A stretch of DNA of 64,000 bases, taken from NCBI GenBank assembly GCA_030027265.1, contig JASENG010000013.1, positions 1-64,000 on the forward strand, given 5' to 3'. Each line of letters begins with the position of its first letter. The first letter of the stretch is position 1. The stretch comes from Lysinibacillus fusiformis (GTDB taxonomy: Bacteria; Bacillota; Bacilli; Bacillales_A; Planococcaceae). This document shows positions 9,792-17,457 of the stretch, piece after piece. The position numbers and the translations under genes were made by a program. A model generated the notes under the pieces. That model did not search any database, had not been told where the DNA came from, and saw nothing but the letters and a program-made list of their open reading frames with translations.

Positions 9792-10016
9792 ATGCCAAAT
9801 GTACAAGTAAACTGTGCTGTATCCAACTGTGTTTTCCATGAAAAAGGGAATGTTTGTGGAGCGGAAAAAATCCAGATAGACATGGATTACCATTCTAAAA
9901 GTAAAAATACAGAGTTTGCTTCAGATTTTGATTTCGACAAGATTTCAGAGGAAGCAAATAATTCCCGAGATACGTGCTGTAAAACGTTCGAACCAAAAGA
10001 TGAACGTGATGAATAA
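9792..10016 (+). CDS. DUF1540 domain protein
   Basis: Small acidic protein of 74 residues. It begins MPNVQVNCAVSNCVFHE and has CGAEKI later, giving the Cys-rich DUF1540 pattern (C-x4-C and a following C) that suggests metal binding; a late CC pair is also present. Function is unknown; the family is common in Firmicutes and often stress or sporulation associated. The start at 9792 is chosen because GAGGAGG lies 7 nt upstream; an in-frame ATG 15 nt earlier overlaps that site. It is monocistronic, between two terminators. Confidence 0.85.
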   Translation: MPNVQVNCAVSNCVFHEKGNVCGAEKIQIDMDYHSKSKNTEFASDFDFDKISEEANNSRDTCCKTFEPKDERDE

Positions 10017-10089
10017 ATAGATTCTTACTATTCTATTCAAAGATAATACATGAAGGCAAAAGCTGTTTGAAACATGATGATTGTTAGTG

Positions 10090-10128
10090 AAAGGGGCTAA
10101 AGGGGAATCTTTAGTCCCTTTCTTTTTT
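10090..10128 (+). terminator. Terminator after the DUF1540 gene
   Basis: The arms AAAGGGGCTAAAG and CTTTAGTCCCTTT pair with a single G-T and are followed by CTTTTTT. Confidence 0.88.
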
Positions 10129-10262
10129 AGTTTGGAATTAGGAAAAAATTGGTTTTACAGAAAATTATTACTTTTATTGGCTAGTAACTTAATCTATAAA
10201 ATCTAGTCTTATTCAGCTATAATTTAAGAACAAATTAACGAAGAACAGAGGTTCATTCAATC

Positions 10263-12290
10263 ATGTTTTCTATACCTGATTCCCAGGAAATCACCATTCT
10301 GCATGGAGATTATTCTGTCCTATTAATTGTCTTATCTGTCTTTATTGCTTGTTGTGCATCTTATACTGCACTTTTCATGAATCAAAGAATACAAGAGAAT
10401 GGCTTTTTTCCGAAAGGTTTTTGGTTATTACTTTCTTCTTTTGCAATGGGGTTAGGGATATGGTCAATGCATTTCATTGGAATGAGTGCATTTATGCTGC
10501 CTTTGCCAATGAAAAATGATACCTTCCTAACGATTTTTTCTATGCTGCCTGCGATTATTGCTTCTTATGCAGCCTTCAATTTTGCCAATAAATCGCATCA
10601 TACCCCTCTTTCCTATTCTATTGTAGGCGTAATAATGGGGATAGGGATTGCCTCCATGCATTATTTAGGAATGGCAGCAATGAAAACTGATGCACTGTAT
10701 TACTATAAGCCGGGGTTATTTATCTTATCGATTATCATTGCCGTCTTTGTCTCAATGGTGGCTATGTATGTGTTTGCAGCTTTGCAAAAATATATGGGCA
10801 ATCAATTAATCAGAATAATAACGGCGATTTTGCTAGGGTTTGCGATTTCCAGCATGCATTATACTGGAATGGCTTCAGTCGTTTTCTATCTGGAAGGCCC
10901 ATTAAAAACGGTTGGCCATCTGCATAATTTCTCTAAGGATTTATCGATCATTGTGTTGGTTGCCGTTGGGATTCTATTTATAATTGTAGGATTGACGGGC
11001 GTTTTGGAGCGTTTTGTAGATTACCGTTTAAATTACTATGATGCTTTAACTTTGTTCCCGAATCAGCGTCAGTTTGAAAAGGATACAAATAATTTGAAAA
11101 CCTCAGGTAATCTTGCCATTCTTCAAATTCAAGATCTTGAAAAATGGATCAATCAATATGGCTATATTTTTGGGGATAAAATCATAAAAGCCATTGGGGA
11201 AGTTATTGAGAATCATAAATTGCATTCTTATAAGGTTTATCGAATCGAAGGAAACCGATTTGCTATTTATACTTTTAATAACCAGCATTTTGAGAAGTTG
11301 AAAGACTTAATGGGAAGCATCTCTTCTAAGCTGAAACAACCGATTCAAATTGAAGATTACTCAATCGTAGTAGATATAGTTTGTGCGATTTCTTCTTCAA
11401 AGGATAAGGAAAGTGTTTTAGAGCTTTTAGCGAATAATCTTGCTGTTCTTCACTATCCACCAAACAACTTTGAGCAAAATGTAATTGAATTTGATCCGAA
11501 TATTCATACCTATAATGTGGATAGACAACTTGTTGAAGATATTGAAAAGGCCATGTTGAACAACGAGCTATTTTTAGTTTACCAACCGAAAGTCCAGTCG
11601 CATTCTAAAAAAGTATCTGGATTGGAAGCGTTGGTGCGTTGGAAGCACCCAATCAATGGCATGATATCTCCAGCTGTATTTATTCCGATTGTAGAAGCAG
11701 CAGGTGATAAAATATTCGATTTAACGGATTGGATTGTCGAGCATGTCTGTCAGCAAATTTCCCTTTGGTTAAAAGAAGGAATCGAATTTGAACAAGTGTC
11801 CATAAATATACCAGGTTCATATATTACTTCATCGAGACTGTATGACACTATTAACTCAAATCTGCAAAAGTATAATGTAGACAGTCGATATATCGAGCTG
11901 GAAATTACAGAAACTAGTGTCGTTTATGATATTAAACATGCCATAACAGCGATCAATCGATTCAGGGAAATTGGATTGTCGGTTGCGTTAGATGACTTTG
12001 GTACTGGATTATCGTCATTGTCCTACTTAAAGAAGATGCCAATATCAACAATTAAAATCGATAAATCATTTGTAGATGGTATTTCGAATTCGGAGAAGGA
12101 CTCTGCGGTGTTAAAATCGATCATCACATTATCAAATTCTTTAAACTTGAAAATTGTGATTGAAGGTGTGGAAACTGAGGAGCAATATAATTTTATTTAC
12201 TCAATGGAGGAAGCACCTCTCATTCAAGGATATTACTTCTCAAGGCCTCTTACATCGGAAGAATTTATTAATTGGACAAATGAAAGATAA
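10263..12290 (+). CDS. MHYT-(degenerate GGDEF)-EAL cyclic-di-GMP phosphodiesterase
   Basis: Membrane signalling protein of 675 residues. The N-terminal 250 residues are seven hydrophobic helices with three MHYT-type motifs (MHFIGMS, MHYLGMA, MHYTGMA), a putative copper-linked sensor of O2, CO or NO. A GGDEF-like domain follows whose signature is replaced by IEGNRF, so it should not make c-di-GMP. The C-terminal EAL domain looks active: EALVRW, the Asn of INIPGS, Glu of EITET, DDFGTG, Lys of IKIDKSF, Glu of EGVE and Gln of QGYYFSRP are all present. The likely reaction is c-di-GMP to pGpG. It resembles B. subtilis YkoW but lacks an obvious PAS domain. Confidence 0.93.
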   Translation: MFSIPDSQEITILHGDYSVLLIVLSVFIACCASYTALFMNQRIQENGFFPKGFWLLLSSFAMGLGIWSMHFIGMSAFMLPLPMKNDTFLTIFSMLPAIIASYAAFNFANKSHHTPLSYSIVGVIMGIGIASMHYLGMAAMKTDALYYYKPGLFILSIIIAVFVSMVAMYVFAALQKYMGNQLIRIITAILLGFAISSMHYTGMASVVFYLEGPLKTVGHLHNFSKDLSIIVLVAVGILFIIVGLTGVLERFVDYRLNYYDALTLFPNQRQFEKDTNNLKTSGNLAILQIQDLEKWINQYGYIFGDKIIKAIGEVIENHKLHSYKVYRIEGNRFAIYTFNNQHFEKLKDLMGSISSKLKQPIQIEDYSIVVDIVCAISSSKDKESVLELLANNLAVLHYPPNNFEQNVIEFDPNIHTYNVDRQLVEDIEKAMLNNELFLVYQPKVQSHSKKVSGLEALVRWKHPINGMISPAVFIPIVEAAGDKIFDLTDWIVEHVCQQISLWLKEGIEFEQVSINIPGSYITSSRLYDTINSNLQKYNVDSRYIELEITETSVVYDIKHAITAINRFREIGLSVALDDFGTGLSSLSYLKKMPISTIKIDKSFVDGISNSEKDSAVLKSIITLSNSLNLKIVIEGVETEEQYNFIYSMEEAPLIQGYYFSRPLTSEEFINWTNER

Positions 12291-12300
12291 AAGTGAAATT

Positions 12301-12347
12301 AAACCGCCTCTAAAGTTATTTTGAAATAATAATTTTGGCGGTTTTTT
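12301..12347 (+). terminator. Terminator after the EAL protein gene
   Basis: AAACCGCC pairs with GGCGGTTT across an AT-rich loop whose inner bases also pair; GGCGG leads straight into a T run. It begins about 10 nt after the stop. Confidence 0.82.
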
Positions 12348-12418
12348 ATGTAGCTCTAACTAGAATAAAACAAAAGCCACGCTCTATAATAAATAAAACA
12401 CAGTAAGCGAGATGACAA

Positions 12419-13210
12419 ATGGAAGAAATTATCAGCGGAAAATTGAAAGAAATTGAAGAACAGTTTAATGTTAGAGTTTTACTTGCGGTAGAGTCTGGAA
12501 GTCATGCTTGGGGATTTGCTTCAGCAAATAGCGATTTCGATGTTCGCTTTATTTATATCCATCAACCAGAGTGGTATCTCTCTATTGATCCTCAAGGTAC
12601 AGGTTCAAAAAGAGATGTCATCGAATATCCTGTTGAAAAGAATCTAGATATTAGCGGCTGGGAACTAACGAAGGCTTTACGGCTTTTTAGAAAAAGCAAT
12701 CCAACCATTTTAGAATGGCTAAAGAGCGATTTAATCTACTTTCAAAATGATTTCTTTGTTGAACGATTGCGTGAACTCGAAACAGACGTTTTCAATCCAA
12801 TTCCAACCTTGTATCATTACGTTAATTTAGCAAAGGGTAACCACAAGAAATATTTCCAAGGAAAAGAAGCGAAAATTAAAATCTGCTTATATATTGTAAA
12901 ATCCTTATTGGCCTGTAATTGGATTGAAAAGAACAAATCTTTCCCGCCAGTACGGCTTCAAGATTTGTTATCAGCGGTAGTAGATGAAAAAATGAAGCCT
13001 GAAGTAGAGCAATTAGTAAAATTGAAACTATTAGGAGAAGAAAAGTTTGCTCTATTTGAATACCCGGTCATTTCCGAATTTATCGAAATGAATATTCAGT
13101 GGACCCAGCAATTATTATTGAGGCAAAAAGTAGAGCAATATGACGTATCAGAGTCACTAGATGTACTTTTTAGAGCAACTTTAACCCATGTTTGGGCGGT
13201 TGGCGGCTGA
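12419..13210 (+). CDS. YcgL/RlaP-type nucleotidyltransferase
   Basis: Protein of 263 residues with a polymerase-beta-like nucleotidyltransferase core at the N-terminus. AVESGSHAWGF supplies the GS motif and SDFDVRFIY the metal-binding DxD pair. This matches the predicted nucleotidyltransferase family of B. subtilis YcgL (PF10127), linked by context elsewhere to RNA ligases and repair; the substrate is unknown. The C-terminal half is helical, with HYVNLAKGNHKKYFQG typical of the family. The ribosome binding site is weak. The gene is isolated between unrelated genes, so context does not refine its role. Confidence 0.85.
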   Translation: MEEIISGKLKEIEEQFNVRVLLAVESGSHAWGFASANSDFDVRFIYIHQPEWYLSIDPQGTGSKRDVIEYPVEKNLDISGWELTKALRLFRKSNPTILEWLKSDLIYFQNDFFVERLRELETDVFNPIPTLYHYVNLAKGNHKKYFQGKEAKIKICLYIVKSLLACNWIEKNKSFPPVRLQDLLSAVVDEKMKPEVEQLVKLKLLGEEKFALFEYPVISEFIEMNIQWTQQLLLRQKVEQYDVSESLDVLFRATLTHVWAVGG

Positions 13211-13238
13211 TGCTTTTATTTCATTAACGAGCTTCAAT

Positions 13239-13559
13239 CTAAAGCAATGATAGCCAGTATAAATGCACACCGCAAATGCCAAAGTACAGGCAAAAAACGC
13301 CGACTAATGTTAGTAAGTACAGCCTTTGGAAGTATACTTTGCTTTTTGTATAAACTCGATAAGAAACAAAAAGAATAAGAAGTGAAAGGCACACTTTTAA
13401 TGCCATAAATAAAGCAGGATGAATGGAGATAATTAAATCCATTATAGGATTCATTTCTTCTATCAATTTTTTCATTAACCCATAGTTTGTTGCAATACCA
13501 TCAAAAAGGTTTAAAACAGCAATGGAAATACCAAATAACATAATATATTGTTTACCCAT
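13239..13559 (-). CDS. DUF5658-like small membrane protein
   Basis: Hydrophobic protein of 106 residues with three predicted helices: about 5-25, 45-70 and 80-104. The NLFDGIATNYGL segment in helix one followed by EMNPIMDLII is typical of DUF5658-like proteins (the D-x2-T-x4 and E-x-NP pattern). Function is unknown. I place the start at the ATG at 13559 because GAAGGGTGG lies just upstream; the longer in-frame extension would add 13 residues spanning that site. Confidence 0.75.
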   Translation of the reverse strand: MGKQYIMLFGISIAVLNLFDGIATNYGLMKKLIEEMNPIMDLIISIHPALFMALKVCLSLLILFVSYRVYTKSKVYFQRLYLLTLVGVFCLYFGICGVHLYWLSLL

Positions 13560-13710
13560 ATAACCACCCTTCAAAATTGGTAAAACTTTCATATGCATTA
13601 TTAGCGGATTTTTCCATTTTTATTCTTAGAAAGGATTCTGGGAAGGGTGCAACACTAATTTTGATGTATGCTTTTAAAAAAGCGTATGTATGGAAGGAGC
13701 AATCTATGTA

Positions 13711-13741
13711 AATAAAAATCCCACTAAGGCATTAGTGGGAT
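13711..13741 (-). terminator. Terminator of the yfhD-sspH transcript
   Basis: The arms ATCCCACTAA and TTAGTGGGAT are perfectly complementary around GGCA; on the minus strand they run into TTTTTATTT. It lies just after the sspH stop. Confidence 0.9.
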
Positions 13742-13749
13742 GGGGACAT

Positions 13750-13941
13750 TTATTGAACGAGATATTCTTCTTTGAGTTCGGAAATATCTACTTCTGAACG
13801 TTCTTCATGAGCGTGTCTTAAATGAACTGTAGCCGTTTTCCCATCATCGTGCAGCTTATCAATCCAGATAGAAACACCGTTATAGCTAACTTCAAATTCC
13901 TTTGATGATTCAATAATTTCTTGTGCACGATTGTAATCCAA
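13750..13941 (-). CDS. sspH: H-type small acid-soluble spore protein
   Basis: Protein of 63 residues matching the SspH family: MDYNRAQEIIESS at the start, V-S-Y-N-G-V-S-I-W-I in the middle (family V-x-Y-N-G-x-x-I-x-I), and a C-terminal EVDISELKEE. SspH is a minor forespore-specific protein packed into the spore core. It lies 15 nt after yfhD on the same strand, with a shared terminator downstream and a sigma-G-like promoter upstream of yfhD, so the two should be co-expressed in the forespore. A GGGGG-type site precedes the start. Confidence 0.92.
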   Translation of the reverse strand: MDYNRAQEIIESSKEFEVSYNGVSIWIDKLHDDGKTATVHLRHAHEERSEVDISELKEEYLVQ

Positions 13942-13956
13942 AGAGAGAGCCCCCTA

Positions 13957-14118
13957 TTATTTTCGTTTATTTTTTGCTTTTTGAGCTAATAGGTGAAGTT
14001 CATCTAATTCTTGAGCAATTTCCTCTCGCATTTCACCTGGAGCGATTTTCATATTATCCGGTGTTTGAGGCAGTGATTGTTTGTTGGTGCCTTTGCTTTT
14101 ACTATCGTCTCTTCCCAT
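13957..14118 (-). CDS. yfhD: YfhD-family small protein
   Basis: Small basic protein of 53 residues. It begins MGRDDSKSKGTNKQSLPQTP and ends in a helical EELAQ-type acidic stretch and a KNKRK tail, the pattern of YfhD proteins (MGR start, N-K-x-x-LPQTP core). The ATG at 14118 is preceded by AAAGGAG with 8 nt spacing. It sits directly upstream of sspH behind a sigma-G-like promoter, so it is probably a forespore protein, perhaps a small acid-soluble spore protein; its molecular role is not known. The assignment rests on my recognition of the motif. Confidence 0.8.
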   Translation of the reverse strand: MGRDDSKSKGTNKQSLPQTPDNMKIAPGEMREEIAQELDELHLLAQKAKNKRK

Positions 14119-14150
14119 AAGGAAAACTCCTTTCGATTTGAATTCTTATT

Positions 14151-14179
14151 TAATATGGCATTTGGCCGATTTTTTATCA
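14151..14179 (-). promoter_or_regulatory. Candidate sigma-G/sigma-F promoter of yfhD-sspH
   Basis: On the minus strand TGATAA (14174-14179) is separated by 16 nt from CATATTA (14151-14157). This resembles the forespore consensus TGAATA / CATNNTA. It lies about 32 nt before the yfhD start. A forespore promoter is expected for sspH. Confidence 0.55.
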
Positions 14180-14180
14180 T

Positions 14181-14219
14181 AAAAAAATGCGATTTTCGTT
14201 AAATTAACGAAAATCGCAA
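14181..14219 (-). terminator. Terminator of the lipoprotein gene
   Basis: A 15-bp perfect palindrome arm (TGCGATTTTCGTTAA and its complement) with a one-base centre is flanked by seven Ts on the minus strand. It abuts the -35 region of the yfhD promoter, isolating the spore genes from the gene before them. Confidence 0.88.
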
Positions 14220-14284
14220 AACTCCCTTAAAAAAGCTCAAAAGTTAGTGGTGCCACTTTTGAGACATATCCTTTTATAGAACGA

Positions 14285-14872
14285 TTATTGTATTCTAACG
14301 CCAGTTTCAGTGGAAATGGCTTCAACTTCATATAGCCAATCCCGAAGAAGAGATCTTGCTTGATCTAAGCCTTGATTTGCCTGTGTCATAGTATCCATAT
14401 CTTGATTTTCTATAGCCGAGATCATTAAAGTGAAGGCATTATACTGAGTATTGGCTGCTTCAATATATAGTTCATGCAGGTCTCTAATGCGTTGATTTTT
14501 TGGCATGATGGACTCTATTTCTACGGTAAATTGACGATAGCTAGGAATGACATCATCAAGAAGTGTATAGTAAAGTACCTCATCATTTGTATAGTTTAGT
14601 CCAGTAACACTATCATAAAGGCCGATAATTCGATCCTCTTCCGGAGCTAACAAAATGATTTCGTCTATATAATTCGTAAATTCCTGGGTTAAATCAGATT
14701 CTTCCGTAGACACTTCGATTTCAGTATTAGTTTCAGTTTCTGATTTTTTATCAGTGGAAGTTGGCTCTTCCGTAACAACCGGTTCTTTTGTTTCTTGTTT
14801 TGCATCTGAGTCACTGCATCCAACTAAAAAAACAAAGGCAACAAGCGAAAGAAAAAGTGATAGTCTTTTCAT
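14285..14872 (-). CDS. Predicted lipoprotein of unknown function
   Basis: Protein of 195 residues with a type II signal peptide: MKRLSLF, a hydrophobic core and the lipobox FLVGC, so Cys near residue 19 should be lipidated. A low-complexity Thr/Glu/Lys linker (about 25-65) follows, then a helical domain rich in Asp, Glu and Gln. I do not recognise the domain. The start is the ATG at 14872, after GGAGGATAGGAG; a longer frame adds six residues covering that site. Its location suggests an extracytoplasmic role; it is monocistronic. Confidence 0.8.
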   Translation of the reverse strand: MKRLSLFLSLVAFVFLVGCSDSDAKQETKEPVVTEEPTSTDKKSETETNTEIEVSTEESDLTQEFTNYIDEIILLAPEEDRIIGLYDSVTGLNYTNDEVLYYTLLDDVIPSYRQFTVEIESIMPKNQRIRDLHELYIEAANTQYNAFTLMISAIENQDMDTMTQANQGLDQARSLLRDWLYEVEAISTETGVRIQ

Positions 14873-14977
14873 GTTTCTCCTATCCTCCAACGAAGCCCCT
14901 TTTTAATCGTTGGATTTGTTTTTAAAAAGCACATTCTTTCTAGAATATTCACAAACAAAAAAAGTGTTACTCCATAG

Positions 14978-15015
14978 AAAAAATGCTGGAGATTAAAAGC
15001 TTCTCCAGCATTTTT
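14978..15015 (-). terminator. Terminator after the endopeptidase I gene
   Basis: The arms AAAATGCTGGAG and CTCCAGCATTTT pair perfectly with T tracts on both sides, 4 nt after the gene's stop on the minus strand. Confidence 0.9.
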
Positions 15016-15018
15016 CCA

Positions 15019-16209
15019 TTACATATATAATCCAGCTAGACAAACGCCTAAAGCTTTTTCATAAATTTCTTCAAATTGGGCTAAAGGAAGGGGATTTTGA
15101 CCAGATCCAAGTTCCACAGTAAACCCTGGCCGACGCCAATCTTGAATAAAACAATCCTTGTAGCCAGCATAGCTTTCAAGCGTTTTGACTGGTTCGTATC
15201 CGCTTACTTTACAAAATTCATTCACTAGTGTTTCTGATTCTGGCGGTTCCATATTCTGATAGCCCCAATATATCACCTCTCCTTGTGTGTGAAAGGCTAG
15301 TACACGTGCATAATCTCTTCTTCTAGTTAATTCATCTAAAGCAATTGCTTCCGGCTGCGTCAAAGGGGCTTCGTCACCATAATCTCTTGGACCGGGAGTC
15401 TTTGGATTGCGAGCACGTTCAACATCCCAGTTAGCAGGGAATTGATCATTTAAATCAATGCCATTGATATTCGCTTTCCAATTCGAAAAGTCAGCTTTTC
15501 CATTATTCCATTCTATTACTTGATCCCTCCAAGGTGCATCTTCTTCTGCCCCATTAATCACTAAATCCACACCATCCGGGTTGACCATTGGAACAACGGA
15601 TAGCATGGCTTGAAGATAATAAGGGAAAGTAGATAAACCTCTTATGGAATTTTGATTGGTTAGTGATAAGAGATAGTCGTTTAGAAATGTCATAAGTACA
15701 GCCGTCGTTATCCATTCATTTGCATGGAAGGAAGCATTATAATGAATCCCTTTTGAACCATTCCCAATTACTAATTCAGGTATATTTTTACCTAAGACCG
15801 ATGTTCCGATGTTTGTCATTCTCATAAATGGATATACAGCAATTAGCTTCCATATATCATTCATCATCTGGTTGTAGTCATAATTTTGTTTTCCGTTTAC
15901 AAAAGGCGAAGTCACTCTGCGCGGAATCCGTATAGATTGCCCAACCTGCAAAACGTTTGAATTCAAAGTAGGATTAATCAAATAAAGACTTTCTACAGGC
16001 AAGTTGTTCCTTTGAGCGATTAACCATAAAGAATCGCCATGCTTAATGTCATAGCTGACAGTGACATAGCCAGGTACCTTTAACCTTTGTCCTACTGAGA
16101 GATATTCCGAATCAATATCCCGATTGGAATCGATAATTAATCGAAGAGGTATTGAAAACAATTGACTTAAGTACCAAAAAGAAGTTCCCGGTCTTACATA
16201 AACGTCCAA
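15019..16209 (-). CDS. Gamma-D-glutamyl-L-diamino acid endopeptidase I (LysM x2 + M14)
   Basis: Peptidoglycan endopeptidase of 396 residues, the length I recall for L. sphaericus endopeptidase I. Two LysM domains (about 1-48 and 50-97) bind glycan; a zinc carboxypeptidase M14 domain follows. Zinc ligands His162 and Glu165 (FHANEW) and His307 (AFHTQGE) and catalytic Glu366 (FTVELG) are all present. It cleaves the gamma-D-Glu to meso-diaminopimelate bond of stem peptides, typically in sporulating cells. There is no signal peptide, as in known homologues, so it may act in the mother cell. The start is a TTG preceded by GGGAGG at 7 nt. Confidence 0.93.
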   Translation of the reverse strand: MDVYVRPGTSFWYLSQLFSIPLRLIIDSNRDIDSEYLSVGQRLKVPGYVTVSYDIKHGDSLWLIAQRNNLPVESLYLINPTLNSNVLQVGQSIRIPRRVTSPFVNGKQNYDYNQMMNDIWKLIAVYPFMRMTNIGTSVLGKNIPELVIGNGSKGIHYNASFHANEWITTAVLMTFLNDYLLSLTNQNSIRGLSTFPYYLQAMLSVVPMVNPDGVDLVINGAEEDAPWRDQVIEWNNGKADFSNWKANINGIDLNDQFPANWDVERARNPKTPGPRDYGDEAPLTQPEAIALDELTRRRDYARVLAFHTQGEVIYWGYQNMEPPESETLVNEFCKVSGYEPVKTLESYAGYKDCFIQDWRRPGFTVELGSGQNPLPLAQFEEIYEKALGVCLAGLYM

Positions 16210-16463
16210 TATGTTCCTCCCTTTTAAGAGTTCATAAATTTCGATTATAAAAATTATATGACTAACTAATTCGATTATGTTTATGGTGGCGTCAATGGAA
16301 TATAAAATTTCATTGAGCTTTTAATATGAATAGAACTAAATAACCGATGATTTTAGAATTTTTACCATTACAACCGTGTTAATATAATTATATAATAGAA
16401 GGAAGATAAAGGAAGAAAGTTAACATTGTAGTTATTAGTATAGTAGAAAAGTGGTGTTATTTT

Positions 16464-17414
16464 ATGTGGTTTATTGTATTAGGAGCAACTGTACTCCTTT
16501 TAATCGTTTGCATTAGACAATATTTTCAATTAGCCCAAATGAAACAGCAGATAGACTACTTAAAACCGCTAATAGAGACGGTTGAAAATGTGAAGGATAT
16601 TATTTACTATTGTGAAACTCCGCAAATAAAATATCGGTATTTAAGCCCTGGAGTAAATCAGTTAGGGCCAAATAGTTATATTGAGCACATGGAAAATCCG
16701 AATAAAATTTTTGAAATTATTCACCACGAGGATTATGAAAAGCTGGAAAATAAGGTGTTGGGAAAGGTGGATTTTAGCAAACCGATAACCGTTCGCCTGC
16801 TTAATGAAGAGGGTAATTATATTTGGTTTGAAGAGTATGCAACGCCCGTCTATAAAGATGGCGAGATGATTGCAGTTCAAGGTATCTATCGGAATATAGA
16901 CGATAAGATGAAATTGCAGCAGCAATTGGAATATGAAGTTTCCCATGATGGGTTAACCAATGTCTATAATCGTACATTTTTTCAAACAAAAATGAATTTT
17001 TACAATAAGATAAAGGAAGTCCCAATGGGTGTGATTATTTGCGATTTAGATCAGTTAAAATATATAAATGATACTTATGGGCACCAAACCGGGGACCGTT
17101 TAATTTTGGAAGCAGCCAATATATTAACGAATTGCGCTAGTGAAACGATGATTATTTCACGATTAGGCGGAGATGAATTCGCCGTTCTTTTACCGAATGC
17201 GGAAGAGGAAGATGTGGAGGAATTTGTTAACAAGGTTTTCCAAAATTTAAATTATCATAATACCTTTAATGAGTCATTGCAAATTCATATGTCCATCGGC
17301 TATTCCTACATTCATTCTTCTATTAGAAATATGGAATGTTTGTATAGTGAAGCTGATCATCAAATGTATACAGCAAAAAATGCCAAAAGAGTATTAGCTA
17401 GAATAAGAAAATAA
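16464..17414 (+). CDS. Membrane-anchored PAS-GGDEF diguanylate cyclase
   Basis: Protein of 316 residues: one N-terminal membrane helix (about 1-20), a short coiled stretch, a PAS-like sensor domain (about 40-145) and a GGDEF domain (about 155-315). SRLGGDEFAVLLP is intact, as are DLDQLKYINDTYGH and the metal-binding Asp, so it should make c-di-GMP from two GTP. The product-inhibition RxxD motif normally just upstream is replaced by SETM, so feedback control through that site is unlikely. It is opposite in activity to the EAL protein 4 kb upstream. Confidence 0.92.
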   Translation: MWFIVLGATVLLLIVCIRQYFQLAQMKQQIDYLKPLIETVENVKDIIYYCETPQIKYRYLSPGVNQLGPNSYIEHMENPNKIFEIIHHEDYEKLENKVLGKVDFSKPITVRLLNEEGNYIWFEEYATPVYKDGEMIAVQGIYRNIDDKMKLQQQLEYEVSHDGLTNVYNRTFFQTKMNFYNKIKEVPMGVIICDLDQLKYINDTYGHQTGDRLILEAANILTNCASETMIISRLGGDEFAVLLPNAEEEDVEEFVNKVFQNLNYHNTFNESLQIHMSIGYSYIHSSIRNMECLYSEADHQMYTAKNAKRVLARIRK

Positions 17415-17447
17415 ACTCTGCATCTAAGCGTAGCAGGGTTTATTTTC
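17410..17447. terminator. Bidirectional terminator between the diguanylate cyclase and the spore lysin
   Basis: AAATAAACTCTGC pairs with GCAGGGTTTATTT around a short loop (one mismatch). T-rich sequence flanks it in both directions, and the two neighbouring genes converge on it. Confidence 0.82.
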
Positions 17448-17457
17448 TTATTTATGG

